Below are positions 36,919 to 49,390 of a stretch of DNA of 64,000 nucleotides, one piece after another. The DNA lies in assembly GCF_025698545.1 (NCBI RefSeq), contig NC_068575.1, positions 61,575,980 to 61,639,979 on the forward strand. The letters are read 5' to 3'. The stretch is from Gossypium raimondii (lineage: Eukaryota; Streptophyta; Magnoliopsida; Malvales; Malvaceae). Below the pieces are notes generated by a model that was not told the DNA's origin, did not search any database, and worked only from the letters and a program-made list of their open reading frames with translations. How positions within the stretch are numbered: position 1 is the stretch's first letter; the number at the start of each line of letters is the position of its first letter. Both the position numbers and the translations under genes were made by a program.

Positions 36919-38029
36919 TTAATGGAAGTTGACATTTGACTTGTAAGTCAAACCTACATTCCAATTTGCAGGTGCAACATTCCAACATATGATAGTCTCC
37001 TTGGAAGTGTATGAAGTGATCTTGAAAGATAAAGATTGGCCCGTAAGAGTTGCAAATGCTTGATACGAAGCTCCCCAATTATGACTCATACCAATCCACC
37101 CTGTTTTGCTTCCTTTGACCCACATTTTGGCAATGTCACCGCCTCCTCCTACATTCATCGCATACACTAACAACCAATACCCATTCCCTTGAAAATAAAA
37201 TCGAATCCCCCCTCGTCTTATACACGGTACCCTGTAAGGAATCGAAAATTCGAAATTATAAAATAACGATCATAACATTTTTTATGGAACTTTCTTGTTT
37301 AGTTTGATGGTTAAGAACTATTCACCCTTATAATTTATCGGAGATCGTACTTTCGAGGAGCAAGTGATAGATATTTATTTAGACAACTCCTTTTGAACAT
37401 GGTATATGTAGCGTGGGTATATCCCTATTCAAAATCATTAAAAAAAGTCGTACCTTCGGTACATGATAGGAACAATGCCGGCTTTCCACTGAGCAATTTT
37501 CATAAAAGCGGGCTTCGACATATCAAAATGGACTCGTGGAGGGTTGCACCACCCACCATTGTTGGTGTCTTTGGCCCAATTCGGAGGGCAAAGGTTTGTA
37601 GCCGTCACGGTGGTGAATTGAACCCCACTGTAGCACCAAGGCGACTTAACACACTTTATTTGATAACAAGTCCCACAAGCAAACCCATTGTTGAACAATG
37701 TTGTGCTCAGTGCAGCTGTGTCAATACCATAACCATTGCTAAACAAATTCCCATACCCACAAGCACCTCCTGTAAAGAAAAAACATTTAATTATAACCGA
37801 TTATTCTGGATTTCATGTCTGAATATTCACCTGTAAACACGTATAATTTGCGACATAACATACCCATAGTCTCGGAGGCGGTTTCATCGCCGTAAAAGGT
37901 TGCATGGGCGAGTGCCCAAGGGCTTGGCCGGTACACTACGGCAGCTACAGAAGGTTTGCCGATGATTGCCAATGCTGTTAGTGTCATAAAAAGAAACACA
38001 AAGCTCCATGAATTCAATGAAAAAGACAT
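36919..38029 (-). CDS. Alpha-expansin, EXPA7/EXPA18 (root hair) type
   Basis: Exons in transcript order: 38029-37864, 37769-37454, 37231-36919; 264 aa, normal for an alpha-expansin. Expansins are secreted and loosen cell walls at acid pH without hydrolysis. Visible: signal peptide (about 1-29), [16 protein letters not shown], the GACGYGNLF block, the HFD motif at residues 136-138, the alpha-expansin insertion GGWCNPP, conserved cysteines of the GH45-like domain, and a C-terminal cellulose-binding-like domain with the tryptophans of [16 protein letters not shown]. Details such as YRRVPC, NVGG-GDI and WNVAPANW match Arabidopsis EXPA7 and EXPA18, which act in root hair growth. Two introns at the usual expansin positions. 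A TATA box lies about 80 bp upstream of the ATG and a root-hair-element-like site about 240 bp upstream. Confidence 0.95.
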
Positions 38030-38107
38030 GGTTTTTTTTTTCGATGAGACCTTTGATCAAACAAGTTACGAGCAATTAATTCCTGTTATTGACTCTACAT
38101 GTTCACA

Positions 38108-38116
38108 TTATATATA
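38108..38116 (-). promoter_or_regulatory. TATA box of the expansin gene
   Basis: TATATATAA on the minus strand, 79 bp upstream of the expansin start codon; this allows a 5' UTR of about 45-50 bases. Confidence 0.6.
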
Positions 38117-38271
38117 GTGTTTGCAAACTCACCAACCCGACCGAAGAAGGATTCAGAAAACCGAAATGCATGCTTTTCTGACACGTTCATGAAGCTAAAA
38201 TTCTCTGAAAGTCAAACTCGAAATTTTTGAAATGGATATTGTTTATCATGTATTTGCTTTTAATATTTGTC

Positions 38272-38287
38272 AACGTGCGTGCAGGTT
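38272..38287 (-). promoter_or_regulatory. Near-match to root hair element (RHE)
   Basis: The minus strand reads AACCTGCACGCACGTT. The RHE consensus known from EXPA7-type promoters is WHHDTGNNN(N)KCACGWH. All fixed positions (TG and CACG) and 15 of 16 positions fit; only the D position is C. It is about 155 bp upstream of the TATA box. Function is inferred. Confidence 0.4.
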
Positions 38288-40588
38288 CTATTTGTGATCT
38301 TTTTAGTTAGATTAATTTAATTATTTTAAATTATTGAAGAAACAACTTTAGTAATGTTTTAGTTTTTGTCCTTTACTCCCAACTAATCAATTTTGATTAA
38401 TGTATTTTGATTAATGAATGATAATCTAAAATTAAAAACTTATAAATTGGAGTTAGATGAGATGACAAAGGTTTTTTATCTTAACCAGTGGTTGAGAGTG
38501 TAATTATTATCTTGGGTATAGAACAACTTTAAAATTTCGTGTGTAAATATTGATAGTTAATTATTTTAAAAATCAAGACTAAATTAACGTAATTTATAAA
38601 TATTGAAGGTACTACCACCCTTAGTAGTTGCTGACAAAAAATAAAATTAAATAATTAAATCATCACTTCATAATTTTTCATAGTTAAATAATAAAAATTA
38701 TTAATAGTTAAATTATTTATATTTAAAATTCAATATATATATATATATATATATGCCGCCATGAAATATATAATTTTCTTTTGTAGGTTCAACAAAAATT
38801 AATACTGACACCTTCAAAAGAATTAATACTGACATATTTAGGGTTTTCTTTTAGTATTTTTTGGCAAGCATGCTTTATAAATGTCAACCTTGCAAAACGC
38901 AATTTTAATCCATTGTCGACCTTATGCTATCTCAAACCGACCAACTATAAGTTCAAAAAAGAAAAAGAAAAAAAAACGACCAAGTATAATTTAGATTATT
39001 CGTGCCATATAAGATCGGTTGGCAAGTTCATTAACTAAAACTCGAGTACAAATAATTAAATTTAAAATCAAACCGTTTAAAAATATTTTTTGGAAAATAG
39101 GTTTTTTTTCTAAAAATATGTTTAAAGTGTTTTCATTTTAGTTACTAAGCGTTAAATTTCTAATAGTGAATGACTATACAAGTCACATTATGTTTACATT
39201 TTCATTTTATCACCTAACTTTTAGGTTGATTTCATTTTGGTCATCCAAATAAAATTCTTTTAAGTATTGATCGGGTAAAAAACATTAAAGATTAAAATGA
39301 AAAAGGGTAGAAATTAAAATAATGCATTAAAATTTGTCATATCCTACTTGTTTACCTTTCACTGAAAATTCAAAAAAATTTAATATTAAAATTTTAGATT
39401 TCAAAACATCAAAATCAATTAAATAAATTTTATTTCTTATTCTTTTTATGTTTCCATTTTATATTAGTTAGAAAAAGATAATGGAATAATTAGGTGACTA
39501 TTTGACAAATTTTTATAGTTGGGTGATAAAAAAGAAAAAGAAAAAAGAATAATTAGATAATAGTTTTTCCTAAGCAAAATTATAAATATTTAACCCTCAC
39601 AATATTTAAACAACGAAATAATAGTAAATTAGTCTGGTTAGGTTTAATGAATAAAGGTAATTATGAAAAGAAAAAATAATGGCAAGAAATAGAAATTGAA
39701 TTAAAAATCAAGTACTTAAAGATTTCGAATAAATAAATATGAAAATGGGCATTGATTGAGACATATATCAAGGTCAAAATTATATGATGCTGCTATTGTT
39801 CCACTTTGTTTCGATACGACACTTTTTACGAAAATTAATACTATTTTAAATTAAACAAATCCTTATATTATTTTGTAATTAAACAAGCTCCACTTTTATT
39901 TATGAAAGCCTTGAATTTTAATATATATATATATATATATATATTTGAAGTTTTAAATTAATTTTATTTAATACTGATGTAAATTTAACGAACATAATTT
40001 ATTAAATAAAAATAATATAATATTTTTTAAAGTGCTAATATGGTTTCGAAATTTTTTAGTACTTTTATATTGATGTTAAAGTGCTTGTAATTTCTAATGC
40101 ATCAGCAAAAATAGATAAGAGCCTTAAATTGAAAATATTTTTACTTTACAAGACCTTTATAGGTAAAAATTATAAGTCAACTTTCTAATAAACTACATTA
40201 AAATCATGATTGCTGCTCATCGGTGTTCTAAATAAAATATATAAAACTATCATCATATCTTTAAAACTGAGAACAATGGAGAGCAAAAAAAGAAAAAGAA
40301 AAAAAAAAGATTTTATCAGCAATAAAATTCAGGGTTCATAAAAAAAGTGGTACTACAAGCTTTTACTACCTGCCAAGGAATGCAACTCGTATAAGAGGAG
40401 ATTCAATTTACTATTATCTGCATTGTGAACTTTGGGTCAGTCAAATAGCAGCTGCACCGTGCACGCTCATTGCTTGAAGCTCATATCCAGGGAACCTTCC
40501 ATCTCGGTTTAACATACCATACCCACTCAAATGGGGAGATCCTTTTCATTCAAGCAACTCACTGCAGCCAAATCAGTTGATGACTATT
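38288..40588. other. Gene-free spacer between expansin and O-FucT genes
   Basis: Very AT-rich DNA. It contains two TA dinucleotide arrays (38733-38754 and about 39921-39944) and several 'gtcaccta/tagttaaatga' phrases of decayed inverted-repeat elements near 39110-39300 and 39470-39560. The expansin promoter occupies the left end and the O-FucT 3' UTR the right end. No exon is seen. Confidence 0.5.
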
Positions 40589-43500
40589 TTATACAGCCTT
40601 TGAACTACATATACACTCAGGGTATGGATTTTCATAGAAGGATTCTTCGGTCCTAAAACGTGCTTTGCCTTTTATTCCAGGTGAAGGACCTTTTCGTTTT
40701 CTTGGAGCTCCTTGTCTACATCATAAATACAAAAAGAAAAATGAATATCAAATTTCATCCAAAATTATGCCATTCCATTGGACACTGTCATGAGATACTT
40801 CCAATTTTGTACAAGTTTCCACGTCCAAGCTGTTTTGTCACTGTCCAGTCATTCCATCAACCACACCAGTTTTTTACATTACAAAAGAATGAAATTTTTA
40901 ACAAAAATGATTGATTTTCTGTTTGATCTAACAGATAGAGACTAATTTACCCATTTTTTAGTAGAAGAGGTAAAATGCAATCTAACTCCTAATACAAGGG
41001 CTTCCATGGTACATTTAAGTAGGTCCACATGCTACAAAGGGTCTAATTCATGGAGAACTGATAGTTGCTAGTTGCAACATAACTACCTGTTTTTGTGCAT
41101 TTGCTGCACAAGATCGGAGAATGAGGATGTTTTTCTGAGCTGTCCACTTTCTAACTCATCAAAAAGCCTGACTAGTCCTTTCCTGTAAAATATATATTAA
41201 CACACTTGAGATAAGAATATAAATTGCTCGAATAAGAATAATATTTCTTTCGGAAAAAAAAAACACAGAAGTATTCTTATACCATAGGGTCTCTCATAGT
41301 ACTAAGTATTTCTCGAAAAGAAGTTAAAAAACCATTATTAAAGTTGATATCACCTTGTATTAAAAGAACCAGACAAACTAACTAACAAGACCAAAGATCA
41401 ATGGTTCATGTCCTCATAGAAAACCTTGTCCTAAAAAGAACCAAATAATACTTTCACTGTCAGTAACCTGTCTGGGGTGATTGTCTTCCGATGGCCTAAG
41501 AATCTGCGGTGCCCCTCAACTGCTCGTGCCATGTTACCTGAATATGATGGAACAAACACATCACTTTCCAAAGAAACAATGTAATCTAGTGCAGCACTTT
41601 GAGATGCATGCTTAGCAAACGCATTCAACTCTTCCTTTGTTGCCAGTTTTTCCTGTCATCAACATAAGTACCAAGTCATGAAGGCACCACATCCTCATGG
41701 CAGACTATGCATATCAAACTATTTATAACAAAGACAAAATATGACTTGCAGACCTTGAAAACTAGATTTGGAAAAAAAGACATAAGCTCTGAAAGGCGAG
41801 CATCGCCACCATAAATTTCACCAGATGCAACATAAATTAATGTTGATGGAGGATAGCCAATAGCTTGAAGAAATATCCCGACTTCTTTGGGGGTTAGTGG
41901 ACAAAAGCCACCTATCCTCTGTTCAGTAGAGTTTATATCTTTAACCTTCCAGTGCTTTGTGTTCTCCCTGGAAAGATATTTAGAAAGTTCAGTATAAGCT
42001 AAAAAATGCAGAAATGCTTAAGCGCCAAAAAGATGACTTCTTTAATAATTAACTTGGTCAATCTAGTCACATTATTCCCCATTTTTAGTAAATTTAAATA
42101 ACAAAGAAAACCATCTAAAGCACGTCAAGGATAAGGTGAAACTAGCTAACCTCTTTCTGAAACTTCAAAGAATTAAAAACAAAGATTTGAAGTCCATGTA
42201 TCGAGACTGTTATCAGGTTAGTTTATTCATTAAGGTTCACTTGGTAAAACATCTAAAATACTTGGAGATTAGTATACGGTTTAACGGATGGCGAGTAATC
42301 GACAAAGCAATTACCCAGACCATATGAACAAGCCAGAGGCTAATATTCTCATCGTAGAAGTTCTTCTATGTTGTTTTCAATAAGGGCCAGTTTATCATTA
42401 AGGTTGAAAAGTGCTTCCGAAAAGTTTGACACTGCTTACCATAGTTGAAAACTGCTTTTGAAAAAACAAAGAGTCTATTTTAGAAATGATGATGTAAAGT
42501 AGAAGATATGTTGGACTTCTTTAATGAGGATAAGAAAGTAATTTCAACCAAAAGCTAAAAAAATTGACTTTTTAGCTTGAGCTAAAATCTCAGTTAAAAA
42601 ACATGGTTTGGTTCGAAAAGCTCCTTGTTTACTATTGCTTTTGGATTGAAACCATGGTTTGGGTTGAAAAATCACTTTTCAACCTCAATGGTAAAGCCTA
42701 AGACAAATCGAATTTATGATGAAGAAACGAATTCTTGTTAAGACTGAAAGCAAATGCATTAGCACAAAGGATAGGTTCCCACCTCATTATTCTCAGCTCT
42801 TCAGATTCTGCATCAGTCAAACCAGAAGTACAACCAGTAAAAGCAAGCATGTCTTTCTCATATCTTAAGTGAAGTGCAATGTATTTTCCACTCCGCATTC
42901 TCAGACGATCCACCAGCTTCTGTGGTGTCATCATCATGCATACTCAGAACATAATTTAAAAAGGAAGCCCCGTAAGAGACCTCTTAAATGCATCAAAACT
43001 GAAATAAACATGAATGCGTTGTGCTCAATTATATTCTACCATTACATGATGAATTTTTTATAAGGTCTTAAATTCTAGCTGCTTTTAAAAAGCTTCCCAT
43101 GCCTTTTCTTCATGTGTGCAGGCAGTAAATTAACATGGGCATGAACATCAAAGAGTAGCAATTCACCTTTCCTAAGCTCTCAATGGGGGGAGAGAAGTGG
43201 AGAGCATGATATAGAGCACGACATCTCAACCTCTGTATGTCAAGAGGAAGATCATTGTTCGCAAGTCTAGAATCTGATTTAGCAACATGGATCACCTGCA
43301 AATTTTTCTTGGTCAGCATCCTTGGAATTAAAACTTGCCTTAATTTTCTTTTCTTTTTTTTTTCACATCCTACATAATTTGGGGAAAAAGCATGCAGTTT
43401 GAAATTTTATTACTACATTCTGGAGAACTTTGCCTTAATACTGAACCACCTAGAAATTCTTTAGTAAAAAGAATGAATTCCTTTCTACTTGTTATAACTG

Positions 43501-46500
43501 CATTAAACAAAAAGTAACAGTGAATTATACTCTGAAAAATGTTAACTCAGACAGATTGCAATGCATCAATGCAGATTAATCACATCATGAATGTCTCTAT
43601 AAGAAGGTATCTAAAAGAAGCCACAACCAAAAACAATAATGCCAACAAGTATAGCAAAGAAAATGGTTTATAAACCTGATGATCATTCCATAGCTGCATC
43701 ATTTCTTTGTAGTATCCCATGCTAGACCAGGAAGTAAAGTGCTTTCGTGCCCGAGGAACAAGTTCCAGTTCCTTTGGAAGCTCCCTAACAATCCTCACAT
43801 CTCCTTGTAAAGTTGTGATGAAATGAAGCTCATCAAATATATCAGAAAATATACTGTTTCACAGAATTCAAGATAAGATACCTTAAGTAATAACAGGAAA
43901 CTAATTAAGATCAAAACAATTACAGACTTGTTGGAGTTAAGAGAGAAACAAATGATAATACCTTGAGTCTTGCCAGAAGGATCGTCTATCCAGCTGGGGA
44001 ATGACTAAGGTCGCATTCATTATGTATGCCACAGCCACCATGTCTGATATCTACAAGAGAATGGTTACCGAAGTTTTGGTCAATGAACCAACAAGGCAGC
44101 ATCTGGGAAACTTGAAAGCAAACAACAATGGATTTTAGAGCTAACAAATGCATTCAACCACATGTAAGAAACTTGAAAGCAAACACAAAGATTGTAGAGC
44201 TAATAAATGCACTCTATGAAATACAAGTTCAAGCAAGTCAAATAGGATAAACATAGAGACAATTTTTTTGATGTGCCAACAGTTAAAAGCTTTCACAACA
44301 ATTTTTATTGACCCCAAACACTATAGAAGTGTAAAAAATGATATGCAAATTGCTCTTAGAATACAAAGCATCAAGCGCTTAGCTCGGACTTAAAATATTA
44401 ACTATTTCATATCATTTTCATTCCTTGGATTAGATAAGATATGCAAAGTACTCTTAGAATATGAAAGTTCACCTCATTGTCATTCCTAGGATTATATAAG
44501 ATATGAAATATATAAAATAAAGGTTTTTACTATATACTATTGTCAAGGGTCAAGGCATGCTCTAGGGCCTAGCACTTTACATTGCCTCAAGTGCAAGGCA
44601 CAAAAGAAGCACCCGCCTGAGTGAAGTAAGGGACGATATGCATATGTGTCTCTTTGTGTCTGCGTGTGTATATATAAGATAGCTTAAGACATACAATTAT
44701 GATAATAAACTCTGACGTGTGGTCTAGTTTATTTACAAAACATGCAACTTTTTCTTTGGTCAATATGCATGATTTTCTTACGGTCCCATGTTTGCTGTTG
44801 AATACTCACATATTGAGAAGTAAGAATTTGACGCTATCACCTTTCTTGCTAGTAGAGGTACATCTATTTTAAAAGTTAAAAATAAATTGAAGAGAACTTC
44901 AATAAGGAGGGCATTTTTTATGATTATAGCCTTAAAAAAAAGAACATAATAATAATAATAGGGGCACACCTAGGCAAACCAAGTGTGCACCTGATCAAAT
45001 GAGCCTTGCCCGAAAGTGTTTGAGTTGCTTTGTTGTTTAATGCTAAGGTGCAAGGTGAAGGCCTACCTAGTAGCATGCCTTGACAATCATTTATAATTGG
45101 AAATTTTCATATTCATACAAGGAAACTTCTGAACTTTCAATTCTAGATTAAAGTTTAAAATGAAGAATTTCTTCTTGATCCAAATTATTTATTTGAAACT
45201 TAAAGAAAGTAAAGGCTTTCTAGAAAAACTCAAACATAGCTGGTTATACTGGCATGAAGTCTTTCTTCAAAACATTTCTCGCTCTTAAAATGAACATCCT
45301 CATAAAAGCATACGCCTTGACACATTCTTAGCCTATGCTTTTTCATTTTAAAACGAATAAAAGAGGACCTGGAATGACAAAACAAAACGCTATTAACTTC
45401 CTCTTTTATGAAGAGCAGAGGAGAAAAAAAGTTACTAAAAAGTATTTTTCACTTCCAGGAAGGCACAATGTAGCTATGCTGCTTCGACTCTCTATTTCTT
45501 AAAGTAACTGTATTCAACATATATTCAGACATGATTATAGTGATATGACCCTCCAAAGACTCTCCAAATATATATATATATATATGAAAGCCTAGAAAAA
45601 AATTAACATATCTATGTCAGACACATCCATTTCTAACACTTACTCCTGTGTCTAAGTAACATAACCTTGTAGTACAAAATACAAGGCTAAAATGCAAGAA
45701 GATCGGTACAATTATTAATGCCATAAACTCAAGCAAGTTTTTAATTCTATGAAACCATAGGATGTGACTCTGGGTGTAATTAGACACAGTGAAAAGGCAA
45801 GCAAAAACAAAAGAAAAGAAATAGATGTAAGTGAACATACACCGGTGCGCATTTGATTCAATCCTCCATTGCTTTTCACTGTTAAATAGCGGTCAGATCC
45901 ATGTGCAGCTGACATAACATTAAATGGAATTAGGAAGTATTCGTTACAAACAAATAAACAAATATACAACTACACATTGATCAAAAGAGTAAGCTCGGCA
46001 AAAGAACTGCTTCAAAAGAAAAAGGCAACAGAGTACAAACTAAAATTGTAGATTTTACCTTTATATCTGCTCGTAGGCTTGATACATGGACGTAAACCAT
46101 GGCGAGAAGGGGCATCCCAAAGTTCATCATCAGCTGTCTGCATAAGTCAAAATGAAATTATAGAAGCAATTTATCATTGAATTACCTTTTTCCGCAAACT
46201 ACAACGGTTTTCCAAAATTAGATTATACATTTTATAATAACACCACCACCTAGATAGCTGCCAATTTGTTCATATAATTTTCAGATACCGCAAAAAGACA
46301 ATGACCCATTTTTCAAAAGCCTCGAATATAAGTACCCATTAAGAGAAACAGAAGAAATATTGAATCAGAGACCTGTAGAAATTTAGTTTGAGGGTGGGAT
46401 TGGATGGAGATAACTGGGGCGGGGTGGTCTTCCACAATGTTGCCAGCGTTGAAGACAAAAATGAAGATTGAGAAAGCAAAGAGGAGGAATATGTAAAGAG

Positions 46501-46591
46501 CAATGTTCCTGGGAGATTGTTTCCTAGAGATAAATTTGGCTGTTGAAGCTGTTCTCATATGATTATGAGACGAGCCCCTATGGTTTACCAT
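40589..46591 (-). CDS. O-fucosyltransferase family protein (GT106, PF10250)
   Basis: Exons in transcript order: 46591-46373, 46137-46059, 45908-45841, 44050-43962, 43853-43676, 43295-43167, 42919-42783, 41967-41754, 41652-41468, 41182-41087, 40715-40589; 506 aa. Plant members of this Golgi family transfer sugars onto proteins or pectin. Visible: a basic cytoplasmic N-terminus, one signal-anchor span (about 30-48), [15 protein letters not shown], the nucleotide-sugar motif [15 protein letters not shown] (from about residue 270), and the C-terminal [25 protein letters not shown] with GHRKTI. The tail [10 protein letters not shown] ... EESFYENP is family-typical. The start at 46591 is the first ATG in frame; the frame extends upstream only with a GTG. 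A short upstream ORF (ATG CGG GAG...) overlaps the leader. The exact acceptor sugar or substrate is unknown. Introns carry at least three small transposable elements. Confidence 0.92.
40889..41020 (+). repeat. Family B dispersed repeat, copy 3, in O-FucT intron 10
   Basis: One end only: gaaatttttaacaaaaatga, tctaaca-atagagactaattta, aaatgcaatctaactcctaa, ggcttccatggtac. It lies in the last intron of the O-fucosyltransferase gene (40716-41086). Confidence 0.7.
42384..42698. mobile_element. Small inverted-repeat MITE in O-FucT intron 7
   Basis: The ends are inverted (gggccagttta-cattaaggttgaaaagtg on the left; the reverse complement of the right end gives ggctttaccattgaggttgaaaagtg). TAA flanks both sides (42381-42383, 42699-42701), which fits the 3-bp target duplication of PIF/Harbinger (Tourist-like) elements. 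About 315 bp, no ORF. Confidence 0.65.
44539..45087. mobile_element. Inverted-repeat element in O-FucT intron 3
   Basis: Left end attgtcaaggg(tcaagg)catgct and right end agcatgccttgacaat are inverted copies. The interior carries further paired blocks (gggcctagcac; gcaaggcac / gtgcaaggtgaaggcc). About 550 bp without ORF. I see no clear target-site duplication, so the class is open. A TA array (45568-45585) lies nearby in the same intron. Confidence 0.6.
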
Positions 46592-46664
46592 TCCAACAAG
46601 CAGATCTCCCGCATCACTTTCTGTATTTCCGCCTACCAGTACTATATAATTCACATTATTTTAA

Positions 46665-46760
46665 AGGGTAAACTACATTGAATAGTACTCAACTATTAGT
46701 AAGTTTTCACTTTAGTCACTTAATTATAAAAAATTACAATTTGATCATTAATTTTTTTAC
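46665..46760 (+). repeat. Family A single arm next to the O-FucT start
   Basis: aagggtaaactacattgaatag followed by actattagtaag, tcactttagtcacttaa, aaaaaattaca matches the left arm of the elements at 963 and 57051. No opposite arm is found to the right, so it is truncated. It begins about 75 bp upstream of the O-FucT start codon. Confidence 0.6.
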
Positions 46761-49096
46761 ATTGTTTTTTTTTTTTCACTCAGCCATTAAGTGTTTAACG
46801 GAATACTGACATGGACCATTTTCTTGCGCCTAATATGATTTCCAATGTGTCTGAATTGATTACTAGGGTTTACCATTCTTGTTGAGTGATTGTCTTTCAC
46901 TCCCTCCCTTCCCTTAAGGATCTATTTCCATATTTCTAAGGTACGGTCCATTTATGTGACGTCTAAGTTCAAATAGGTTACATGCATGTTAACACGTACC
47001 CTCCCTTAGTATCAACTTGTGTCCTCTTGGTATAGATTTGCCAGCATGCTGGCAAACTGCATGTTAGCGAAACCTACAGGCGATCTGTGTGGTATGCGAG
47101 CTTCTAAGCGGAGAGCTACATAATCATAAGTAATAATCGGTCGGATCGGTTTTAGTCAGATAGCGGGTCGGCTAACACTATAACAACTCTTTTTATAGTT
47201 TTTAATAGTTATATTCATCTGTACTGTGGGTGAACTTTTGTTGGCTCCTGTTGACAATGCTTCTGCTGCATAGTCTTGTCTGTTAAATAGGTAATCTATG
47301 ATGTTAGGATCTTCTTTTAGTTGGAGTGCTTGACATTTTTACTTAGGTTGAAATTCAGTTTAGGTTCTTGCCTTCTCATTTATTTTAACCGTTTGTTTAC
47401 AATCTGCTGTCAAGTGAATACATGGATTTATTGATGTGAAAAGTTTTTCATTCAGGTGGAAGCAATTTATGCTGGTGTTCTGAAATATATTCTCAATTTT
47501 CTTTTACTCCCTTGTACTGTTCTTTCTTTTGAGTAAAGCTATTTCTTTCATTAAAATGAGAGGAAAAAGAAATGGTAAATGGCTGAAAACATCTGCATTC
47601 TGCTGATGGTGATATTGGTTGTGAACATGTAAAATCTAAAATTAGGGGTGCAACTTGTGTCAGTACCTGATGATGGTGATATTTGTTTATTGCCTTATGT
47701 GTTGGTTTCAGATTTATGGAAATTCTCTCGATATTTGCTAGTAGGTGGATGCACTCTTGTTGATGTCTTTCTTTAGTCATAAAATTTATGATTGTGAAAC
47801 ACTTCTTGATTAACTTGGCGGATAAAATCCAAGCCGTATATGACAAGGGAATGTAGGAGCAACATACATTAGTTGCCGTGTTCTGTTGGATGGTAATCAA
47901 TTGCTTCTCTTTCGGATGCTGTAATGTGTACGTTTGTCTTAGGAAAGATGAACACTTGTTCGTTGATTTGGTTGAAATTTTACCCAGAGTTATATATGAA
48001 GGCTATTCTATTAATGTCCTTTGTTATCTTGCATTCACATCTCCTTTAAAGGTGTCCAGAATTTGGTCTATCTGTCTGATCCGGTGGGTCCTCAGCTCCT
48101 CTATTTCCATCGCCACCTTGGTTGCTGCGAATGGAGAGGGTGTGATTATGGGTACCATCGCGCTTCCTCCTCTGATCGAGTTAGCGGCTGATGTCATTTA
48201 CGGATATGGTGCCAGTCACTCTCTTTGCCAGTTTCGGTTTTAACCTTGGGAGGCATTGGATTCTTTTGACGGCATCAACTTGCCTTGTCAGAGCTGAGCA
48301 TGCCGTGTGCAGAGGGTAGAGGTGATTATGAGTACAAATTCAACTTGATATGAAATATGAATCTAAAATTTTGTAAATACTTATCCCTTTCAGCTCGTCC
48401 ATATTATAAAAAAAATTAAAAAAAAATTATTTTATTTTATTTCAATATTTAATAATTCTTTATAATTCTATTTACTAAAATTTTATATACAGTAACATTT
48501 GTTAATATGTACATTATAATAGTATTGTATATTACTATAAATTTAATTCTTGTGTAATAAAATACGTAACATAATATAAATCATTATAATTTTCAAAAAA
48601 AAAAAGAGGTTTTGACTTAAAAGTAGAGATCATTAAAGCTTTTATCAAACACTTGTTTGGCACGGGTTCGGTGTTATCTCCACCCTCTACCCTTAATATT
48701 GTGTTAAAAAATAAAAGAGACTAGTTAGGTAGGGCTCAAAGCATTGAATATTTAAGCTCAAATTTTACCCATTTTTTAAACAAATCTTTTTTTTTTACCC
48801 AAGACTTCTTAAATTTCAGACGAGCCTTTAAGTTTAAATAGATAACTCGATGACGAACAGATGTAGTGAAGAGATGATTGCTAGACTTTGATGCTAGTAG
48901 TTCTGTTTTTCTTTTATTGTTTTATTTTAAAAAATCTGAAAAAGGCCAGTTATGTTTAAAAAAACAAAAACAAAAGCCCACGCAAAACCCTGGATCCTAT
49001 CAACTATTTTTTGGGTTTAACTGAACTAACACCATAGTCTTCTTACATGGGCTATAAAAAAACAATGCTATTGCTTGCTAACCCTCTTTATGTCTA
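46761..49096. other. Gene-free spacer
   Basis: Upstream flank of the O-fucosyltransferase gene. The part 47020-48330 is less AT-rich than its surroundings and has short open frames on both strands, but I recognise no protein in any of them. It may be a worn transposon or retrogene. Confidence 0.4.
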
Positions 49097-49390
49097 TTCA
49101 TTTTATGTACGTTACATTAAAAAGTAAATTGGTATTTTTATTAAAAATTTTATCTGTTTTTGTTAAAAATTAGCATGGCTGTTAGAATAATTAAATGGTT
49201 ACACATGATGTATCATATATACTTCATGTTGACATACAGGATCAAGTTTTAACAAAAAATGAATAAAATTTTTAATAAAATGACTTATTTGCTCCTTAGT
49301 CTAACATATATAGACTAATTTACCCTTTTCTTTAGGTAAATAAGATAAAATACAATCAAAGTAAAAGACCTTCATGACATTTTTACCATG
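49097..49390 (+). repeat. Family B dispersed repeat, copy 4
   Basis: Blocks in family order: attaaaaattttatctgttt-tgttaaaa, cacatgatgta, catgttgacatacagg, aatgaataaaatttttaat, tctaacatatatagactaattta, aaatacaatc, gaccttcatgacatttttac. Confidence 0.7.

Noticed and set aside
47878-48243. 121-codon plus-strand frame
   Set aside because: Begins without an ATG in a sensible context, resembles no family I know, and has no linked exons.
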